A stretch of DNA of 64,000 nt, taken from NCBI GenBank assembly GCA_039105265.1, contig JAPFFF010000007.1, positions 3,472,001 to 3,536,000 on the forward strand, in the 5' to 3' direction. Shown here in pieces: positions 29,696-38,727 of the stretch; the first letter of the stretch is position 1; each line of letters opens with the position of its first letter. The position numbers and the translations under genes were made by a program. The notes beneath the pieces are model-generated. The model did no database searches. It was not told the DNA's origin and saw only the letters and a program-made list of their open reading frames with translations. This stretch comes from Tritrichomonas musculus (lineage: Eukaryota > Parabasalia > Tritrichomonadida > Tritrichomonadidae).

Positions 29696-29987
29696 TTTTG
29701 TTAATTAGTTTGTCAGTCATATAAATTGAAAGATTGATGTTATATTTTTCTTTGAGTTCTCGTCTGACATATGAGATTTGTTTGTGCTTTGGTAGCTTTG
29801 TTATTTCATTTTTGTTATCTTCATTTTGTATATACTCCATAACTTGTTTTCTTTGTTCATCATTCATATTTTTGCTTTTGTTGAATGGAGCTGTTCTCTG
29901 TTTAGTTATTTTTGGTTTGTCTAATAAACGATTTAATAACTGCTTGATTTCTAATAACTCTTTTATTATTTCTTGTTCGTTTGACAT
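29685..29987 (-). CDS. Small helical, possibly DNA-binding Polinton protein
   Basis: 100 residues, homologous to 44432-44740 in Polinton B: E(I/L).EIK.LLN.LL at the start, (F)NKSK.(M/L)N(D/E)EQ(R/Q)KQV.EYI in the middle and KLPKH.QISYVR(R/K)ELKEKY(N/D)INLSIYMTDKLINK at the end. The last part looks like a helix-turn-helix. It overlaps the end of the convergent fibre gene by eleven bases and lies downstream of the polymerase gene. Confidence 0.75.
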   Translation of the reverse strand: MSNEQEIIKELLEIKQLLNRLLDKPKITKQRTAPFNKSKNMNDEQRKQVMEYIQNEDNKNEITKLPKHKQISYVRRELKEKYNINLSIYMTDKLINKIMP

Positions 29988-30018
29988 TACTGTTTAAAAT
30001 AAAAATAAAAAACAAAAA

Positions 30019-30043
30019 ACAAAAATAAGAATGAATTTTTTAA
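30019..30043 (-). promoter_or_regulatory. Conserved intergenic module after the polymerase gene
   Basis: On the minus strand, TTAAAAAATTC, six bases and CTTATTTTTGT start at the polymerase stop and precede the 100-residue gene by about 32 bases. It is the same layout as the module at 13586-13610. Confidence 0.6.
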
Positions 30044-33000
30044 TAAGAATAATCTTTTGCAGTGAGTCCAGTAATGAAAGGTAAACAAGCTTGATTCTCT
30101 AGTACTATCATTTTTGTATGAAGTCCTGTTAAAGCATTTTTGTTAACAGTAACCTTTGACATAACACCGCTTTTCATTTGTAAGTTAATGTTCTTACCAA
30201 CTTTAATAGATTTATTCAAAACGATATCGTTGTAGTCTTCATGTACAATATTATTTTTCTTTAGACTAACGCCTTTCAACTTTAGTGATTTTGTTTGTCC
30301 GTCATTATTCCATATTGTATAGCATTTGGGTGCAAGTGCAATTTGGTTTTCTCCAAACTTCTCCACGCACAATCCTAATATCTTTTTTTCATCATAAATA
30401 CTATGCAAATCTGTATTCGGCATGAACTTGTAAATGTGTTTATTATAAAATTCATGATCTTTGATGATATATTTAAATTCTTGGTCAATACCTTTTGAAG
30501 GTTCACCTGCTACAGCCCAGTAATATGAATCAGTGTCCAAAGAAGTTAAATGAAGTCTATTCATGTCCAAGCACCTATTCATAAAATCATAGTAGAAGGT
30601 ACAGTACCAGAATTTAGCATTATCTAATGTCCAAAATGATTCTTGTAAGCAAGTAGTGCAATGATAAGTTTTTGGTTGTTGTTGAATAATAAAGAGATCA
30701 TCATTTAATTGAGCACCATTCACGTACGTTTGAGAAATAATATACTGATAAGCTTTGTTAGTATCACATATTTTTACTTTACAAAACTTCTCAGTGTTCA
30801 TTCCATCGTAACCATACGAACCATTCATACTAATCTTGTAAAACTTTTCATTACCATTGTCCTTCGCCTCGGTGAGACCTCGTCGAACCGCGCTTTGCAC
30901 CCCATTACTGGTTTCTTCTTCCTTTAGGGGTGAGCGACAAAGGAGCGAACACCTTTTCTTCATGAATGTAGTAACAAATTCACGAAATCCTGTATGAGCT
31001 TCATAAATTGAGACACTCTTTACATCCTCTAGCACTAAGCCATGATCAAGTAAGAACCATAAATAGTAATTGCTAAATGTCATATATTCTCCATAAGTGT
31101 CAAGTAACATAGTAAGTTTACGTTCTTCTTTATCTAATGAGGCTAGTTTATGCTCTTGAAGATAAGAGTACATATAACTTCCTATTACTGATTCCTCATT
31201 TTTGATGTTGATGTTTCTGAAGACTGGAGGAAAATTAATGAAGTAATTGATCTTGCTTGCTGGACATACTAACTTTACTTTTGCTATGAATAAGTATTTT
31301 GGATTTGGTTGGAATCTTGTTTTGCTAGTTATAATGTCTATTGCCTTTTGTTTTGATTGGTTGTCTTTAACATCTATTCTGCGTACGAAACTACCTGGCA
31401 TGTACATAATTCCACCATGATATTTATTGAAATCATGTTTTGTAGAAGAAAACGATGAAGGGTACAAACTATTAAAATCAACTCCAACAACATGTGTCAT
31501 TATATTTGGAGTGTCGTACGAAAGAACTTTATTATTGATTGCATCGTACCTAAACTTATTAATATGTGTTTCACCTTTAATATTATATCTATGCTGTACG
31601 TTTGATAGTCCTCCTGTTATGTTATTTCGTAAACTATAATATTCTTGTTCATCGTTAATGAGAGTAGGTAAATGATTTAGTTTACAAAACTTCTTCAACT
31701 GAATTCTTAATGAGGTTATTTTTGGGTCATCACGTTTACGGAGCTTATTACATTCTACACAAGCGAGTTTGCAATTGCTCAATTCATGTCCAATATCGTT
31801 ATCAATTCTATCAAGTGTTGGTTTGTTTACGTTTGTAAAATGTTCCTTACATAAATGGCAACAACCATTATTGTACATTTTCATAAATTCATCAAAATCA
31901 GAAACTGATATACATTTGTCAAGATTTCGCATGTTATTACTATGGGTTTGATTATATTTTTGATCTTGCTTGTAATAACAGTCACATTTATATTTCCACC
32001 ATTTGATTGTTGGTTTGAAGGAATTTTCTTTGTTAATTATGTCGTATTCAGTGGTTGGATCAAAATCTTTATAAGCAAGAGCGTACTTGATACATGCTGA
32101 ACACTTTGATAATGATAAGTTTGATATCATATCTACATTATATTCAGCGTTCATAGCAATAAGATTGTCAATTGGCTTAATCATCATTTCTACATCATTA
32201 TCATTATAAGCTAGTAAGTAATCCCATCTATTTTTGTAGTTCTTGCAATCATTTACATATTCTGCATAATCTTCCTTAGATAATGGGTTTCGTTGGTTCA
32301 AATAACTATAGAAGTCATCATAAGCAAATGGTTCTGTTGAAGATAAAACTTCATTGTAATTATCACTATTGAGGGCCTCATACGGAAAGACTCCCTTGTT
32401 ACTATTGGTTTCACCTCCAAAGTCAACACCAAATTGCTTTAATGTTCCACCAGCAACAAAAGCTTGAGCATCTATAAAACGAAGTTTGGTTGGATATTTA
32501 GTTGAAGTAAGTACGAATTGTTTTAGTGATGATAATGTTCCAATGATGCTATTTGATTCAATTTTCCAATGAGAGGCATTAAGATATTGTTTGAATAGAT
32601 TACTATCAAATCTTGAAGAATTGAAACCAAATACCGTTATGGTAGTTATATTGTTGTCTATCTTTTCAGGTACACATGAGTATTGTTGTTTGTCTTTGTA
32701 TACAATTAATGATTGTTCAAAAAGCCAATCAAGCCATAATGGTATGAAATCTTTGTTATCCTGTAAACTAAAATGCTTTGTTGTTAAGCCAGAAGCGGAC
32801 TTTACGCATGAGGAAACTGATAACGGTAAGAGCCGTGAATTGATAATAGTTGATTTACTGGCTTCTGTATTTACAACTTGATCCATTGTTTCAAAGTCAT
32901 ATGTTATGTAATAGATATTCGGTTTCCATGGTAGTCCGTGTGCAAGACAATACTCATAGACTGGATTGTTTAAAATATGTGGACAATATGGTAAAGCTTC

Positions 33001-34422
33001 CTTGACTGGTACAAATTGTTTCTTATACTTACCATCACAATGTTTGACATGATCATCGAAACGTTTGATATTGCTATGCCCGTAATGAACATAAGAATTG
33101 CATTTTGGGCAAACATGAATTGCAGTAAGTTTTTCAGCATCTTTGATAAACATAATATGAACAGTAAGGTCTTTGGTAAATAATAATGCTGAATAAGTTG
33201 TGTAATCTTTGTTGAAATACCATTGTTCCTGTAAGTCATATTGTTTGTCATTGTTGTATTCATATATGTTTATGTTGATTTTATGTTTTTCGGCTAATTC
33301 TTTCATTTCCTCCATTGTTACTCCTTGAAAATTGTCCAATAAACGTTGTGCGTGCTTTGGTATTTTTGTTGTATAAGTTATTTCATATTCCTCAAGTAGC
33401 AGTTTCTTGGCACGTTTAGTACGATGTTTGATGTCGTATTTGGTTGTATTAGTCAATTCAGGAAACAAACAACAAGCAAGAAAACGGTACCAACATAAAT
33501 TATCATCTTCATCATCAACAATTATATAATTATTACTCTTCTTGAATATTTCTGGAAGATCTTTGATACGACCTGTAACCTTACGCATTCTCGATATCGT
33601 AAAGGATATTGAGTGTACAATTGTTAGTTTATTGTTTGATGAAGTTGTTTCATAGCTGTTTAGCACAGTTTCTATGTACATTTTGCATTCATCAAGGTTT
33701 CGTTCATCTTTTACTATAATTGGTATGGCAGATTTGTAGTTTTGCCATCTGATCTCTCTAGCCTCATAATCATATTTTTCTTCATAAGTTTCAAAGTCAA
33801 AGGTACTTGTTTCAAAGACTCCTGAAAGTTGAAAGTGTATTTTAAATGGTTTTAGTTCACTTTGGTAAACATGAAGCAAGGCATCATATATGTTTGCTAG
33901 AGATGATATTTCATTGAAATAGTATGTAATAATAGGTTTACCATAATCATTACGTTCTTTAACCAAAGCTTCTGGGTAGTCATATGCTTGCAAAGCTGCT
34001 ACTGCTCTATCGAAATCATTTGGAAAATTAACTATTAGAAAATCATTATGCTTACTAGTGAATTGTTGACCATTTTTCTTAAGGTACTCGTACAGTTCTT
34101 CGTTTTCTGGTTCATTTGCTTCAGGTGTATTAATTATTGTTGTTATTCGTTGTTGGTTTTGTTTGATAACTTCATCAATGTAATTATTAATGGTAATTTC
34201 ATCAATAACATCTGTAGGAGCTAATTCATCAGGCTTAATATCACCAAGAAGAATATTGTAAGCATTATTGTCGTTGAAATATTTACATAGCCTTGTAATA
34301 TTTATATTGTTGTCTTGGTCAATAATAATATTAGCATTTAATTTAGTGTTCAGAATTGCAATGAATTTGGTTATTGTTTCTGTATCCAAATTGAATAATG
34401 TTTCTGGTATTAAATTTGTCAT
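30040..34422 (-). CDS. Protein-primed DNA polymerase B of Polinton A, with internal HNH/zinc insert
   Basis: 1460 residues. In order: an OTU/papain-like Cys-His region (DDEDDNLCWYRFLACCL near 300-315, TVHIMFIKD near 417); a zinc finger (CPKC...H...C, about 435-465); exonuclease motifs DFETM (about 508), FNSSRFDSNLF (about 604) and YNDNDVEMM (about 739); an HNH/endonuclease-VII-like insert CHLC...LDRIDNDIGHELSNCKL.CVECN (about 850-896); then polymerase motifs A DFNSLYPSSF (about 980), B KISMNGSYGYDG (about 1195) and C SLDTDSYY (about 1296). It copies the linear element by protein priming. A GC-rich in-frame segment (30861-30951) lies before motif B. Confidence 0.93.
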   Translation of the reverse strand: MTNLIPETLFNLDTETITKFIAILNTKLNANIIIDQDNNINITRLCKYFNDNNAYNILLGDIKPDELAPTDVIDEITINNYIDEVIKQNQQRITTIINTPEANEPENEELYEYLKKNGQQFTSKHNDFLIVNFPNDFDRAVAALQAYDYPEALVKERNDYGKPIITYYFNEISSLANIYDALLHVYQSELKPFKIHFQLSGVFETSTFDFETYEEKYDYEAREIRWQNYKSAIPIIVKDERNLDECKMYIETVLNSYETTSSNNKLTIVHSISFTISRMRKVTGRIKDLPEIFKKSNNYIIVDDEDDNLCWYRFLACCLFPELTNTTKYDIKHRTKRAKKLLLEEYEITYTTKIPKHAQRLLDNFQGVTMEEMKELAEKHKININIYEYNNDKQYDLQEQWYFNKDYTTYSALLFTKDLTVHIMFIKDAEKLTAIHVCPKCNSYVHYGHSNIKRFDDHVKHCDGKYKKQFVPVKEALPYCPHILNNPVYEYCLAHGLPWKPNIYYITYDFETMDQVVNTEASKSTIINSRLLPLSVSSCVKSASGLTTKHFSLQDNKDFIPLWLDWLFEQSLIVYKDKQQYSCVPEKIDNNITTITVFGFNSSRFDSNLFKQYLNASHWKIESNSIIGTLSSLKQFVLTSTKYPTKLRFIDAQAFVAGGTLKQFGVDFGGETNSNKGVFPYEALNSDNYNEVLSSTEPFAYDDFYSYLNQRNPLSKEDYAEYVNDCKNYKNRWDYLLAYNDNDVEMMIKPIDNLIAMNAEYNVDMISNLSLSKCSACIKYALAYKDFDPTTEYDIINKENSFKPTIKWWKYKCDCYYKQDQKYNQTHSNNMRNLDKCISVSDFDEFMKMYNNGCCHLCKEHFTNVNKPTLDRIDNDIGHELSNCKLACVECNKLRKRDDPKITSLRIQLKKFCKLNHLPTLINDEQEYYSLRNNITGGLSNVQHRYNIKGETHINKFRYDAINNKVLSYDTPNIMTHVVGVDFNSLYPSSFSSTKHDFNKYHGGIMYMPGSFVRRIDVKDNQSKQKAIDIITSKTRFQPNPKYLFIAKVKLVCPASKINYFINFPPVFRNINIKNEESVIGSYMYSYLQEHKLASLDKEERKLTMLLDTYGEYMTFSNYYLWFLLDHGLVLEDVKSVSIYEAHTGFREFVTTFMKKRCSLLCRSPLKEEETSNGVQSAVRRGLTEAKDNGNEKFYKISMNGSYGYDGMNTEKFCKVKICDTNKAYQYIISQTYVNGAQLNDDLFIIQQQPKTYHCTTCLQESFWTLDNAKFWYCTFYYDFMNRCLDMNRLHLTSLDTDSYYWAVAGEPSKGIDQEFKYIIKDHEFYNKHIYKFMPNTDLHSIYDEKKILGLCVEKFGENQIALAPKCYTIWNNDGQTKSLKLKGVSLKKNNIVHEDYNDIVLNKSIKVGKNINLQMKSGVMSKVTVNKNALTGLHTKMIVLENQACLPFITGLTAKDYSY

Positions 34423-34480
34423 TTGACGTTTGGTTCGTTTTGTATAAGAATAAAATTAAAATATTTAAAATATTTAAAAT

Positions 34481-34505
34481 ACAAAAATAATAATCGCTTT
34501 TTTAA
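34481..34505 (-). promoter_or_regulatory. Conserved intergenic module, inverted partner of 13586-13610
   Basis: Minus-strand TTAAAAAAGCGATTATTATT and TTTGT starts at the end of the 230-residue gene and precedes the polymerase gene by about 60 bases. The match to 13586-13610 is exact, extending to 36 bases (13579-13614 against 34477-34512). Confidence 0.75.
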
Positions 34506-35194
34506 TTAAATTCTCTATCAAGTTCCTCTGTGAAGTAAGTATGAACTTGTCCTAAATGTGGACGACTATGATAGAATTTCCAATCATTATAAACAACTTG
34601 GAAGGTTCGTCCTTTGTATTCATAAGTGAGTTTTGATTTTTGATTCTGGTATTGTGATAATAGTTTACAACCTTCTTGTGCAAACAACTGTGCTATATGT
34701 TCGTGAGTGTATCTTATGCATTTTGCTTTATGTGGTCTTGCTCCTGCTTTCCAATTCGCTGGTGTTACTCTGTAATCAAAATTGTTATATGTATAATGTA
34801 CATGTTTACCAGAACCGTCATATTTGGAAGTCAGTATACAATCTTCTTGTTTCATAGATTCTTGTAATTCGTTTTCATATGCTTGTCTTTGCTTTTCTAA
34901 TCTTTGTTCTTTTGTCTCTGTTAGTATTATGTTATTTTTACGCATATAACCATAGTCTTTTGGGTATAATTTATTTGGATTTTTTACAAATCTTCCTAGT
35001 GTTGTGTACATTATTCTACTAGGGTCGTCATTACGATAGAATGTTAAAGTATTTTCTGAATAGCCGTTCTTAGGAAATCGTAGTATAGTACAATTGTGCT
35101 CTTGAAAATATTCATTAATTTGTTCATCTGTGTAATTACCATCTATTTGTTGATTTGAAGAAATAATGGTGCTAATAGTAGTTTGTGTGGTCAT
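34502..35194 (-). CDS. Repeat-module protein near the Polinton A terminus
   Basis: 230 residues made of three related modules of about 45-50 residues. Module 1 is diverged (NEYFQEHNCTILRF). Module 2 is QEDCILTSKYDGSGKHVHYTYNNFDYRVTPANW. Module 3 is QEGCKLLSQYQNQKSKLTYEYKGRTFQVVYNDW. The pattern (acidic-Cys-x-hydrophobic, then Y-Y-Y and a final W) resembles small DNA-recognition modules found next to HNH nucleases in phages, a weak inference. Polinton B's homologue (38728) has modules 2 and 3 plus a coiled tail. It is the gene nearest the right terminus. Confidence 0.75.
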   Translation of the reverse strand: MTTQTTISTIISSNQQIDGNYTDEQINEYFQEHNCTILRFPKNGYSENTLTFYRNDDPSRIMYTTLGRFVKNPNKLYPKDYGYMRKNNIILTETKEQRLEKQRQAYENELQESMKQEDCILTSKYDGSGKHVHYTYNNFDYRVTPANWKAGARPHKAKCIRYTHEHIAQLFAQEGCKLLSQYQNQKSKLTYEYKGRTFQVVYNDWKFYHSRPHLGQVHTYFTEELDREFN

Positions 35195-35254
35195 GTTTAG
35201 TACTGTATAAAATAAAAAATAAAAATAAAATTAATTTTGCAAATCTATCTAGCG

Positions 35255-35450
35255 TATCAAAACATAATGAGTTGATAAAGGGTTCCAGAAAATTATTCAA
35301 ATGTATAGGTTGGTAATGGAAACACGACTAAAAACAATAACAAGTAAACATACCTGATTTTTTATACCTGAGCTTGTTGGCTTGCAAGGTATGCTGGGCA
35401 AGGTATTCCAGTAGTTAATAGGTGGTCACGTCGCACAGACCATTACTACT
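35255..35450. repeat. Right terminal inverted repeat of Polinton A
   Basis: Inverted copy of 12938-13133, ending CCATTACTACT and followed by the duplicated target AAGGTG (35451-35456). Confidence 0.93.
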
Positions 35451-35456
35451 AAGGTG

Positions 35457-36178
35457 CTGAAATAATACGTTATTTGGGCCGATTTGAAAGTGCAAATGGG
35501 CCGATTTGAAACTGCAATTTTGAGAAATCTCCAAAAAATGTAACCACAAAGGGCCGATTTGAAACTACATTTATTAAGTGTCATAAAATCGGTGATATGA
35601 TAGATAATAAATGAATATCTTGAATTTAAAATTATTTATATAAAAGATCATAAATAATATATAATTATTATTTAATTAATTATATATATTTAAATATACT
35701 CTTCTTGTATTTCAAGGAAATCTAACAAAAAAGGTGAATTAAAAATAACAAGGTCAATAAAATCTAAAAAGGTGAAAGCTTGATCGTCTCATCATATTTT
35801 AAGTATACAATAATAACTATTGAAAATTGGAATCAATTAAAGAAAAAATAATATCGATCTCATATTACTATATAGATAATAATTTTATAAAATACAAAAC
35901 GAAATATCATTTATGATATTACTTTTCTTGTTACATATATCTGTAATAGGCGAAAAAAGCAGTTATAGGTGAAAAAGGCAAAAAAAAGGGCCTATTTTAA
36001 ACTGCATAGCATTCAAAAAAAATCAAAATCATTTTAACGTGCATAACTGTCGCTATTTGGTCGAAAAAACTACTCCTATCGTTTTTTGGGCCGATTTGAA
36101 ACTGTAAATGGGCCGATTTGAAACAGAAATATCCGTTATTTGGGCCGATTTGAAACTGTATATCCGTTAATTTTGATG
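35457..36178. repeat. Right internal part of element D with sub-terminal motif copies
   Basis: No gene is seen. Copies of GGGCCGATTTGAAACTGC and near relatives occur at about 35478, 35500, 35550, 36088, 36111 and 36143, with a weaker GGGCCTATTTTAAACTGC near 35990. Counting both ends, D holds roughly ten copies, consistent with a transposase-binding array. The remainder is AT-rich. Confidence 0.75.
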
Positions 36179-36280
36179 ATCAGTTAACTTTTTAGGACCA
36201 AATAACAATTGAAATATTTCACAAGAAAAAAAAGGGCCGATTTGAAACTGTAAAAGGGCCGATTTGAAATGCGCAGCCTG
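36179..36280. repeat. Right terminal inverted repeat of element D
   Basis: It is the inverted copy of 8455-8556, ending GCGCAGCCTG followed by TA. Confidence 0.9.
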
Positions 36281-36282
36281 TA

Positions 36283-38133
36283 TTGAACTATTCCATGACG
36301 TTTACAAGAAAGAAATTTCATCATACCTCTCTTTATTGAAGATAAAAAAATTTTTTAATAATTAATTTTCTGTTGAAGCATTGAATAATTAATTTGAATA
36401 TTATTTATGATTTAAATATATATTATCCAAAATTAATCATAAAATATAATATAAACATTTTTTATTAAAAATATGAAAGATAAAATTAATATAAATTTTC
36501 ATATTAATCAAAATAAATAATAATTTTCATATTTAAAATTTGAAATAATTATAAATTTCTACTCTCATTTTTCAATAATGAAAATTTTATTGATAACTTT
36601 TGAATACCCAAAAAAAAAAAAAATTGAATGATCATATAAAAAAATGGTCCAAAAATATTTTTTGGTATTTTCCTTTTTTAAAGCTTCCCTGAACATTTAA
36701 ATTCTGCTACAATTGTTGATTCCTTAAACACTATTATTAATTTATCGATTGCTATAATCAAATACGAAATTTTTGAAAAATATCAATATCAATTTGCAGT
36801 TTGAATTAATATAATGAAGAGCAATATGGTTAAATGATTTATTTACCAAAATTAGACACGTATGAATATTTATATTTTAAATGAAACCTTATGTAAGAGG
36901 AGATCCGAGTTTTTGCATGGGTTTACTTTTTTACCGCTTTTTTTATATCAAATCAAATTATTCAAATTAAATTTAATCAGCATAGTCCTACGTAAAATAT
37001 TCTGAATTTTTAAATGGTATAGTCCTCGAATCTTAAATACTTTTAGAAAAAAAGTTTTTGTTGGCTGCTGAGCCTATTAAATGCAAATTATCTCAATATA
37101 AGAATGCAGTTGTTATTATTAATCATGTTAATTTTGGTTTACACATGGTATTCTTATTGTTTGTCATTTAATTTTTTAATAAACATTGCTTAACATTTAC
37201 ATCCGAATTTTAGCATATATCTTAAATTTTTTTTATCATAAAATTTAATGATTTCGGTATAAAATTAAAATTCCAAATATTTTACATATTTCCCCAAAAT
37301 ATAAAAAGTTATAAATGATTTGAAAGTCATAAAACAAATCGTTTTTTTGGAAGACTCTTTCAAAAATTTAAGAAAAAAATTGAAATAGTATTCAAAAAGT
37401 TTTAGATCGGAGTTCGTCCTTAAGTTAATTCATACTTTTTTACTGATTTAAAGCAAATTGAAAATTTGTATAAAGTAAAGTTCAAAACCCCCTAACGATA
37501 AAAAAACCCCCTAACTTTTTTAAAATTTGAGAGAAAACTTTTTATAGATCAATAAATATTCATTCATTTTAATATATTTAATAATGTATTCAATATTATT
37601 TATGTATTATAATTTAGAAGCCCTGATTTTAACTTTACAAAAACCCCTAACTTTTTTCCATATTTAAATTTAAATTCAAAAGAAAGTACTTTTTGCCATC
37701 AAAAAAGGCTAATTTGAGAGGGAAAAATGGTCAAAAAAAGTTAGGGGGTTGTTGAAAAAGTTAGGGGGTTTATTCCTTTTCTTTATTAAATACTAAGAAT
37801 TAAATGGAATCAAAAAATAATTATACAGAAAAAATAAATTAATTTTGAATTCTAATCTGAAATTTTCTATTTAGAAATATATTTTTTGAATATTTTATTT
37901 ATATTATTTTAATTATTTTGAATACTTTATTTATATTATTTTATTAATTTTGAATGCTTTTGTTAGCATTTTGAATTATTTGTTATAATTTCTCAAAATT
38001 TTAATGAAAGCAAAATTTTTCAAAATTTTTATATATCAAAAATTTTTAATTTGACAATTTTGAGCAAAATCCCAAATCGCAGTCATAAGAAGACAAAAAA
38101 TTGAATGGGCCTGCAGTAGTAATTCCGAGCTGT
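36283..38133. other. Right part of element F, no gene seen
   Basis: About 1.85 kb of AT-rich sequence from element D to the F terminus at 38133. No transposase was recognised on either strand. It contains the small element H. Confidence 0.55.
37485..37771. mobile_element. Element H: small MITE-like inverted-repeat element
   Basis: Both ends carry AAACCCCCTAAC, and each end has a second copy just inside (about 37505 and 37740, inverted on the right). The total is about 287 bases. It has no coding capacity and no clear target duplication. A further ACCCCTAAC copy lies at about 37642. Fits a non-autonomous DNA element nested in F. Confidence 0.55.
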
Positions 38134-38143
38134 ATACTATATT

Positions 38144-38498
38144 ATATAAATGAGCCTTTTATTAAATAAATAAAAGAATGTTTTTTTTATATATTCAAAT
38201 CTTATAATTGGTACATAATAAAAGCTCATTTAGCATGTTACTATATTTAAAAAATCTTATTTCTACTGTTTTGAAGAATCTAAATGCATAGATATGATTT
38301 TAACTTTGATATCTTTTTGTGAAAGAGGAAATTGAGATCATATTAGTATCTAAAAGTATGTTAAATTAAATTAAAATCTTATTTTATAATCTTTTAATTA
38401 ATAAATCTTAATTATAATTCAATAATGAACAAAATATAATTTCCATTCAATTCTGTTTTACAATAAAATATTTGAGAGGATGATAATAAAACAAACTA
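38144..38498. other. Short host-side spacer between F and Polinton B
   Basis: AT-rich sequence with no supported gene. It lies between the F target duplication and the Polinton B target TACGTT (38499-38504). Confidence 0.5.
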
Positions 38499-38504
38499 TA
38501 CGTT

Positions 38505-38650
38505 AGGAGGATATATGTGTGCGAATAGACCACCAGATAATTTTTTTCGTACTTGACCTAATATTTTTAAACCAAATCTCTACACAATCTATAACCCATT
38601 ATACCTTCTATATGAAAAAAATCCGATTTTCATATACAACCTACAACATC
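38505..38650. repeat. Left terminal inverted repeat of Polinton B
   Basis: Pairs with 59649-59793, with about one length difference and two substitutions by eye. Confidence 0.88.
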
Positions 38651-38727
38651 ACAATAATAATACAAAATTCAAAAAATAATTATTTTCAAATTTTTTATAT
38701 TTTTTATTTTCATATTACACAACAAAA

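Larger units (their letters stand above)
12938..35450. mobile_element. Polinton A (Maverick), full length, 22.5 kb
   Basis: It has 196-bp terminal inverted repeats, identical by eye, beginning AGTAGTAATGG, and a perfect six-base target duplication AAGGTG (12932-12937 and 35451-35456), the classical Polinton size. Hallmark genes are protein-primed DNA polymerase B, retroviral-type integrase, packaging ATPase and a major capsid-like protein, with about fifteen more. Identical ends and flanks imply a recent insertion. It looks nearly whole, with about one break. It sits inside Tc1/mariner-like element D. Confidence 0.95.
8455..36280. mobile_element. Element D: Tc1/mariner-like DNA transposon carrying a USP-like gene
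   Basis: The ends are 102-bp inverted repeats, identical by eye (8455-8556 and 36179-36280), starting CAGGCTGCGC and flanked by TA on both sides (8453-8454, 36281-36282), as expected for Tc1/mariner insertion. Inside are a USP-like peptidase gene and a DDE transposase of the IS630/Tc1 type, then Polinton A (12938-35450) inserted later. Without Polinton A the element is about 5.3 kb. Copies of a GGGCCGATTTGAAACTGC motif sit near both ends. Identical ends point to a fairly recent insertion into F. Confidence 0.87.
7489..38133. mobile_element. Element F: Mutator-like element, outermost shell of a nest
   Basis: The left end starts ACAGCTCGGAATTATTACTG at 7489 and the right end is its inverted copy (19 of 20 bases) finishing at 38133. 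The ten bases outside are identical on both sides, ATACTATATT (7479-7488 and 38134-38143). A 9-11 bp target duplication is characteristic of Mutator-like elements. Without the nested element D, F itself is about 2.8 kb (7489-8454 plus 36283-38133). No transposase was recognised in it, so it is probably non-autonomous or decayed. Element D interrupts it at a TA near 8453, and the small element H also lies inside. Confidence 0.78.
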
